From assembly GCF_000001735.4 (NCBI RefSeq), contig NC_003076.8, positions 9,238,001-9,302,000 on the forward strand: a stretch of 64,000 bases of DNA, read 5' to 3'. The notes below the pieces were generated by a model. The model ran no database searches and was not told the DNA's origin. It saw nothing but the letters and a program-made list of their open reading frames with translations. A program made the translations under genes and the position numbers. Shown one piece after another: positions 57,676 through 64,000 of this stretch (within the stretch, counting starts at the first letter, position 1; each line of letters opens with the position of its first letter). The stretch comes from Arabidopsis thaliana. Its lineage: Eukaryota > Streptophyta > Magnoliopsida > Brassicales > Brassicaceae.

Positions 57676-57975
57676 ATGAGTGAGAAGCTTGTGTTCAGAA
57701 GCACTAGTGGTGGTGACTACTACGGTGCACCATATGGAGAGTATATGGAGAAGAGACAGTTGTTTCTCAGAAGCTACCAGTTTTCAAGAAAACAGAGTTT
57801 CGCTGAGAAAGTTTCAAGATCTGTTACGAGAGTGAAACGAGTTGTGTTGACAAGATTAAGATCAGCTCCGAAATTGAAACGCGTCGTTTGGTCACGACTC
57901 AGATCGGCTTTTTACTACCGTCGGAGACGTTTTTTTCGACTTCTTCACTTACACGAACCTTGTTATTGTTTCTAA
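57676..57975 (+). CDS. Small basic protein of unknown function
   Basis: A single-exon frame of 99 aa. The N-terminal third is polar with GDYYGAPYGEYMEKRQ. The rest is strongly basic, with an internal near-repeat (RVKRVVLTRLRSAPKL and KRVVWSRLRSAFYY), then an Arg cluster (YRRRRFFRLL) and HEPCYCF at the end. There is no signal peptide. It fits the small uncharacterised plant proteins annotated near AT5G26731. The long frame without intron, a GA-rich leader and a sensible ATG context support a real gene. Function unknown; the amphipathic basic C-terminal half could bind membrane or nucleic acid. Confidence 0.7.
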   Translation: MSEKLVFRSTSGGDYYGAPYGEYMEKRQLFLRSYQFSRKQSFAEKVSRSVTRVKRVVLTRLRSAPKLKRVVWSRLRSAFYYRRRRFFRLLHLHEPCYCF

Positions 57976-60100
57976 AAGGTTTTGGATTAGTGTTTGTTTC
58001 GTCTTTAATTGTGTTTATGCTCAAATTAATCACTGTATAATCTCGTTGTTTGGTCTGATTAATAACGCTTAATTGAAGTTTTAGACTTTGTATTACTACT
58101 ATTATTTAACGTTTTGAAAAGTCAAAGAGAGAAACGTGAACTTTGGTTCGATTAACGTGAAAGTGGTGACTCAGAGAGAGTTAAAGGTCCTCTTTTTGCG
58201 TGTCCCTTCGTCACCAAGTCAGAAGAAGCGTTTGCGTCTGGTTTTGTTAGAGCTACTTGTTATGGGCTTTAATGGGCCTTTGTCAAAGAGGCTACTAGAT
58301 GATAAAAGAAATTGTTACAACAGCATCATGTATTAATTCTCGGACTGACTCATAAAGTTATTTAACGAAAATGGTTAACCAAACTTTTTACTACGATTTT
58401 CTATTTATTTGTTATCATTTCTGTTTAAAAAGATGTAAAATTTTAGATAGAAAAAGAATTAAAATTAAGTTTTACCTGAGTCATTCATTAACCATGTGTA
58501 CAATTGTTAAAATGTAATCTTATTGATCTACAAAAAAAATACACCTTATATTTATAGTTAACTTTGATACAGCCAAATTATATCTATAGACTATCGTCTT
58601 ACAATGGAAGTTGGTCTCGTGGCTTGACCTCTTGTGCAAATGGGTTTAGTTCTTCCATCGGCATGATAGTTTCCACAATATAAAGTATAAACGTCGGATG
58701 CAATCCTAAGGATATTTTTTTCTTATCTCTGTTTGTTATTTATGCATGATTGTTTTACTGAGCATTTAGTAATTTGTTCTTAGGACTAATCTATTCACAC
58801 ACACACAAAAAAAAAACTTGCGTACATCACAAAAAACGATTAGGCTCAAGCAGCACCAGATCAATACAGTTTTTTTTTTTTTTTTTGCATTTTCCTCCAT
58901 AATTACAAGGCGTAAACAAAATATTTCATTTTTTAACTTTAAAATATTTAAAAATATTAAATTTTACATCGATATGTCTTCTGATCAGAGCCGTCCTTTG
59001 GACCAAGAACATTGGAAGTATAAAAATGCATCAAAGATCATAACTATCTAACAATCCTCTGTTGTTTCGAGGAAAAACGACAAAAATCTAGCTATAAATC
59101 GTCATTCAACGATCATGAATTTCTCGGATTTGTTCTATCTGCCAAGAAGAAGCCTTCATCTTTGGGGAATCACATTCAAAGCGAGGAAGAACATAGACTT
59201 AATCTTAGATATAATGTATAAGGGTTATATTGTTTTTTATTTTGGACTTTATAGCATTATTCTGCATATTTTGGAGATAGAAGGTAAAGTTGCACAAAAC
59301 CTTATTTATATATACTATATATGTTCGAAATAATTCAAGGAAGTAAACCTATTGTTGAAATATGTTTCAAAGACTTTACAATAATTAGGTTGTAGGTTTT
59401 CTTGCTTTTACTTTCTTGTGATGTGAATGTAAATGGATCAGCATTGTCGTATCAATAAAAAAAAAACTTAATATAATGCTACATCAATATTGTTTTAGTT
59501 AAAATTTTCTACTTGTCTAGTTTTCATATCTACTTTTTATTTATTTTAAAATCAATGACTTCTAATAAATTAATTTTCTACGACAATTTTACAATCCATT
59601 AAAATCCAATAATCCATAGAAACTTAGAAGATGATAGATAACAACTTAAGTAAGGCAGTATGAAAAGTTGAAATGCAATATAATTTTTATTTTTGAGTTC
59701 TAACCTAAACAAGTTTTCAATAACTTTGAATAAAAACAAATTTAGGTTAGAACTCAAAAACTTGTTTTCAATAACAACAATGGAAATATGCACACCACTA
59801 ATAAACTTTCTTGTATGAAATGGCTAAAGAACGAGTAGATCGTTGTTGACCATTCCAAAATACAACTTTCTACTTGGCCTCTAATCGATTTGAAATTGAA
59901 AATGATCTAGATTTTTTAGACTATTCATATCGAGATCAGTATCCTGATCTTGAAAAAGCCTCTTAATTATGTTTCATTCAATCGCCAAAAAGTAAGGTCG
60001 GTTTGGTTTTACAGAGTTTGTCTTTTTCCTGCAAGGTTCATCTTTCCGGGAAAAAAAAAGTAAGTTTTATATTTTTCTTAACTTCTTGTTAGACTAAGAA
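57976..60100. other. Spacer, no gene recognised
   Basis: AT-rich with poly-T (58869-58886) and a perfect hairpin at 59690-59760. No recognisable coding sequence. Confidence 0.5.
59690..59760. repeat. Perfect 20-bp inverted repeat (hairpin)
   Basis: TTTTTGAGTTCTAACCTAAA (59690-59709) and its exact reverse complement (59741-59760) are separated by 31 bases. Each arm is adjoined by a copy of TTTTCAATAAC. No gene is nearby. Confidence 0.9.
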
Positions 60101-60898
60101 AACCAAATTTTAAACTAACGAGTTAATTTACATATACATTTTTTGAGCCATTTTAGCTAATAAATCCTAAACTTGAACTTATTTACAATAATGCCATTAG
60201 CATTAAATCTTTTTTCCAAACTAATTAATTTTACTTTACATTCTTAATTTAAATTGTCAATCACATTATCAATCAAATTTAATCCAAACAAACTTCACAT
60301 CAATCCCTTAAAATTAGCATAAATATATTTGTTAACAATATTTTAAAACAAAGTTTTTTGTTTAAATAAATATTATTCTTACTAAACGTTTTTGTTTAAA
60401 TAAATAAATCATGTATTTGAACTTATTTACAATGTCATGCTTAATTATTTAGGAATGAAAATATTTAATTAAAGATCTAAATCTTCTAAATCCTTGCTTT
60501 TAGATTTATTATGTCATTACCTAAAAGGTAAAAAATATTAACTTTTTAAATATAATTATTTCTATATTTAAACTTAATAAAACGTTATCAATATTTAAAC
60601 TTTTAAAAAGTTTAATATATCACAATTTTTTAACATCATTATATAATATATAGAGTTTAAAAAAAATTCAAATTTTTTTCCGTCATATCTTGTGATTCGA
60701 AATTTTAAAAATGAACATATTTTAACCAATTGGCGAAAAATGTGTGGGTTCAACGTCCCGCATCGACTAAAATATTTAGACAAATGATTCGTAAACATAT
60801 CATAAATAAGATCAGCATTAATAAAATAAATGGTGTTTTTATATATACTAACTTTAAAAATAAATTGTCCCCGCGGTACACAGCGGGTTAAAATCTAG
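60100..60898 (+). mobile_element. Helitron 3' portion
   Basis: The sequence ends with a GC hairpin (CCCGCGGTACACAGCGGG, about 60870-60887), then TTAAAATCTAG (60888-60898) and T: a Helitron 3' terminus with CTAG inserted before T. The interior is AT-rich with phrases typical of ATREP elements (ACAATAATGCCATTAGCATT). I could not find the 5' TC end, so the left limit is a guess and the element may be truncated. Confidence 0.65.
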
Positions 60899-62397
60899 TA
60901 ATAGTATATAATAAGATGACTTGAGACAAAGAAAACAAGAAAATATTCTTTTCACTTTATCATGCAACTTAAAAAAAAAATACATGAATTATCCTGATGC
61001 TGATGTCAGTTTCACTTTCAACCATCCTTTTAAGCAGTTTTAGTTCCAATTTGTTTTCGGGATTTAGGCGGCGCCATGACTGCGACTGCGATTTTTGCAT
61101 TGTCCAACCAGAACAAACAAACAACAGTGTAATTGTAAAATCATGATGTGGATAATAATACATATGTTATGTGGTTTGCAGAATGATATCGTTGTTTGCT
61201 ATGACAACATAGATATACATTATCCACGCATCTATGGTTTCTCTTGAAATTACAAATTATTTTTGTGCGATTCACAAATACAAACTAAAACATGATGGGA
61301 TTAACATCTACTCTTAGCGTTGAGAGAATTGGCGGGAAATTATTGTGATCGATGAATGCAAAAATGTTGTACATGATATAGAAGATACAATTGCAACTAA
61401 TCGAAAAATCTTTGAGAACCATTCTTCAACTTTTATGGAAGCCATTAGAATTCAACAAAGTGACTATCAATGGTCTTGAGCTTCTCCAATACCTCTCCAT
61501 AGCAATTTAATTATCAACGTACAACATATATATGTATATCTCATCATAATATTCCCCAATCATACTCATACCGTTTTCTACCGTCGGAGACGTGAGGATA
61601 TCTTCTAAGTTCTTTCTCTTATGTTCTAGACCAATAATGATTCTTTTAAAAGCTAGGTGTATTGAATATTGATTCTGATTCACATAGCATAGTTGTTATC
61701 GTTAGTTTTCATTGAGTTGTGTTTTCTTTTCTTTACCTTTGTAGGAGATGGTCGAACTCATAATAAGTTCAATGTATTAGATTAAGATTTGTCTTCTGTT
61801 TGTAGTAAATTTGGATGATTTTTTAAGATTGTAATTCAAGTCGGACATTGGTGTATTTGAAGAAGTTTATGCACTCAAACTAGCCTAGGACTGAATGTAG
61901 CAGATTATAGATGATAGTCTGTTGTGACTTTTGTTTATAAGAGCAGCTATAATTTTTATTATTTTATTATTTTATCTCAGATTAGTCGTTGACAATATGA
62001 GAAAGAGATTATTTATGTAATTGCTGGAGATTAAGCGTGACTAATAAAGCATCAATTAAGGAACAGAAAGAAAGAAAAAAAAAAAGCAAGAAGAGAGATA
62101 GCATGATAAAGGAGATGATAACTTTACAGAACATAAAGACTTTACAAAACAGAATGTGATGATTTGTGACAACCACCTCGTTTTTTTTAAATAATATGTG
62201 CTATAATGAGAAGCAACACATTTAAAGATTGAAGCTTGTCTGTAAAGTAACAAACTTTTTTGGTCACTTTGAGAGAATCAAGAGGTATCATTATAAAGCT
62301 GTAAAGGGTTGGTGAAAGCCATCACATTTTCTGCCAAGCTTTTAAAAGAAACTGATGTGACAAGTAGAAAGAATTTTGAAGAAGCAAGAAAGGTTAT
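60899..62397. other. Spacer, no gene recognised
   Basis: AT-rich. It includes a strong E2F-like site TTGGCGGGAAAT (61329-61340) with no obvious target, and a 16-base exact match (61578-61593) to the small gene at 57676. The minus frame 60969-61163 has no recognisable domain. Confidence 0.4.
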
Positions 62398-62813
62398 ATG
62401 AGGAGTTTGGTGTATAGGAAGATGTGGTGGGTTGTACATCGACGGATGAACAAGCGGAACTTAAACCGTGATTGCGAGGTATATGTTGTGAAAACCCAAA
62501 GATCTCGGATTCATATATTTTTAACTTTCTAAAATATTTTGTGATTTGACAGAATAAGAGGATATGTGAGTTGGGGAAAGACTTGGAAGAGATATTAAAG
62601 GGGAGGCTCGAGACGATAGAGGAGGAACCGGAAGCAGAAGAGCGAGAGCGGTTAGGAGACTCGCATAAGCCAATGTTGGTGAAGGCAAAGATGAAAGTGG
62701 AGAAAGGAAAATCAATAGTAAAAGCAAAAGTGAAGAGTGGGAAAGTCTTTTACATGTTGTGTGTTATCGGCTTAGCCTCTAAACGCGGGTTTAATGATCT
62801 TGTTCTTCACTAA
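62398..62813 (+). CDS. Probable two-exon small protein, unknown function
   Basis: Exon 1 (62398-62478, starting MRSLVYRKMWWVVHRRMNKR) and exon 2 (62553-62813) are joined by a GAG|GTATAT donor and a TTTGACAG acceptor in phase, giving 113 aa. The N terminus is basic and aromatic. The middle is an acidic/basic charged helix (LGKDLEEILKGRLETIEEEP). Lys-rich KAKMKVEKGKSIVKAKVKSGK follows and the end is hydrophobic (VFYMLCVIGLA). No family recognised. Support is the clean splice, in-frame join and charged composition; without transcript data it could be a chance model. Confidence 0.5.
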
Positions 62814-63420
62814 ACCTCCCTCAACTCCTAATTTTCTTTTCTTCTTGACTGTGGATGTATATATGTGTGTATTTATTTCGGTTATACTTATAATGGTGTA
62901 ACGCAGTTTTGTGTTTGTTGTTCTTTGCCATCTCTAGTAGAGATTCTTTATGTAGTTTAACACATATAGTTGGTAGAATTGAGGACTAGAGTTTAATTTG
63001 TTTTTCTATGGCCGCTCCTTTATTGAAGCGTTTGTGGGAGTTTAAGGTTCTAAGTTCTAAACAGATCCTCAGGAGCTTCTCAAGATTAAAAAGTTACTCT
63101 ATTTGTTTTAATATAGGTATGGACAAATCAAAATATCTTATGAGTCAAAATTTAGAATGAAATCATAAAATAACATTTATATGAAACGGATGAAGTATGA
63201 CACAAAGAGAGAGAAAATCCACACGAGTATTCTAGATCACACTTAAAAGATGAAAAAAGTTGAAGTCATGAATCAACCATGGATCAACTAATTACTACGA
63301 AACTCTCGCCGGTTTAGTATTAACTCGCAAAGGTCATGTTCTTCTTCTTGTCCAACATAGTATATAACTTTGTTTTCAAATTCTAAAATTATATGCGTGA
63401 TGATTCTAATATCAGCTAGT
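62814..63420. other. Spacer before the fasciclin-like gene
   Basis: No gene seen. A TATA-like AGTATATAA lies at 63359-63367, about 55 bases before the fasciclin ATG. Confidence 0.5.
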
Positions 63421-63990
63421 ATGAAAACTTTTTCCCTAGTTATAGCTCCTTTGTTTTTCTTTTCTCTTACGATTCTTGCATCCACCGAGCCACCACATCT
63501 CATATTGAGACATGACAACTACAACCAAACCGACCTCATCTCTGCCATGACCGACATGAGAAGGCAATCTTACAACGGTTTTGTCATCCTTCTTCGTTTC
63601 CTCAACGATACAAATTACTTCAGGAACACAGATATTACTTTCTTGATGCCTAGCGACAACGATATTTCTCATGCAGACATTACTCCGGAGAGTCTTGAAA
63701 CATTTATCCTAAAACATACGATCCCTGCTTGGCTTATGATCAACCACATGCTTCATTTTCCAAACAGAACTCTTGTTCCTTGTAGCTTCTCTGATAGAAT
63801 GTTCACCATCACAAAATCTGGAGGGTCCGGGATATATGTGAACAACGCGAGGATCGTTACTCCTAATGTTTGTCAGAATTCTCGTATATCTTGCCATGGA
63901 ATCAGCGACGTTATCTCATTCAACCAAAACTATGTTTCAACGAAAATGTTACCATCAGTTCGTCGAAACATCACTTCGTCAAAGCATTGA
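63421..63990 (+). CDS. Fasciclin-like secreted protein
   Basis: A single-exon, 189-aa protein that begins with a signal peptide (MKTFSLVIAPLFFFSLTILAS); I chose this ATG because it places that peptide at the N terminus. One fasciclin (FAS1) domain follows: H1-like NTDITFLMPSDND, the YH-region equivalent FILKHTIPAWLMINHM, and H2-like CHGISDVISF. Several N-glycosylation sequons (NQT, NDT, NRT, NIT) are present. The C terminus is polar with no GPI signal and no Pro/Ala-rich arabinogalactan stretch, so this is a shortened FAS1 protein and not a classical FLA. It probably acts in the cell wall or apoplast. It fits AT5G26730 in my memory. Confidence 0.85.
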   Translation: MKTFSLVIAPLFFFSLTILASTEPPHLILRHDNYNQTDLISAMTDMRRQSYNGFVILLRFLNDTNYFRNTDITFLMPSDNDISHADITPESLETFILKHTIPAWLMINHMLHFPNRTLVPCSFSDRMFTITKSGGSGIYVNNARIVTPNVCQNSRISCHGISDVISFNQNYVSTKMLPSVRRNITSSKH

Positions 63991-64000
63991 AGCTCTTTCT

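Overview
The window is plant nuclear DNA from Arabidopsis, almost certainly A. thaliana chromosome 5. The spliced proteins reconstructed here match, by memory and by exact length, STP13 (526 aa), CCT3 (555 aa), PWD (1196 aa), ARR24 (139 aa), the UMP/CMP kinase PYR6 (202 aa), RH3 (748 aa) and a LAZ1-type DUF300 protein (422 aa). Introns are short, AT-rich and GT-AG (one GC-AG). Spacers are AT-rich and full of transposon debris, as expected in a chromosome arm approaching pericentromeric DNA.

Layout. 0.3-9 kb: a secreted double-MATH (TRAF-like) protein (+), a GPI-anchored cupredoxin (-) and the hexose/H+ symporter STP13 (-). 11-17 kb: a complete Mutator-like element (MULE) with long inverted ends and a 10-bp target duplication. 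It carries an amber-interrupted transposase and an antisense GRF zinc-finger passenger gene. A 1-kb Helitron lies immediately beside it. 17.5-20.9 kb: CCT3 (-), with a second, non-autonomous long-TIR element upstream. 23.6-29.5 kb: PWD (+). 31.3-32.3 kb: ARR24 (+). 33-37.9 kb: a small hAT-like element, then a 5'-truncated LINE into which a very young, internally deleted copia retrotransposon has jumped, both with perfect target duplications. 38.6-40.1 kb: UMP/CMP kinase (+). 41.3-46.9 kb: three paralogous small secreted cysteine-rich peptide genes (+), two of them from a recent segmental duplication that also copied the 3' flank of RH3. 47.5-50.9 kb: plastid DEAD-box helicase RH3 (-). 54.4-56.4 kb: LAZ1-like protein (+). 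57.7 kb: a small basic orphan protein. 62.4 kb: a probable two-exon small protein. 63.4 kb: a fasciclin-like secreted protein.

The host genes are independent single-gene units and do not form one pathway: sugar uptake (STP13), starch phosphorylation (PWD), pyrimidine nucleotide supply (kinase), cytosolic protein folding (CCT3), plastid RNA processing (RH3), phosphorelay signalling (ARR24) and cell-surface or secreted proteins (MATH, cupredoxin, peptides, fasciclin). I see no evidence for an undescribed multi-gene system. The most interesting signals are the mobile-element archaeology and the fast-changing secreted peptide cluster. Exon borders were assigned by hand from splice consensus and reading-frame continuity.
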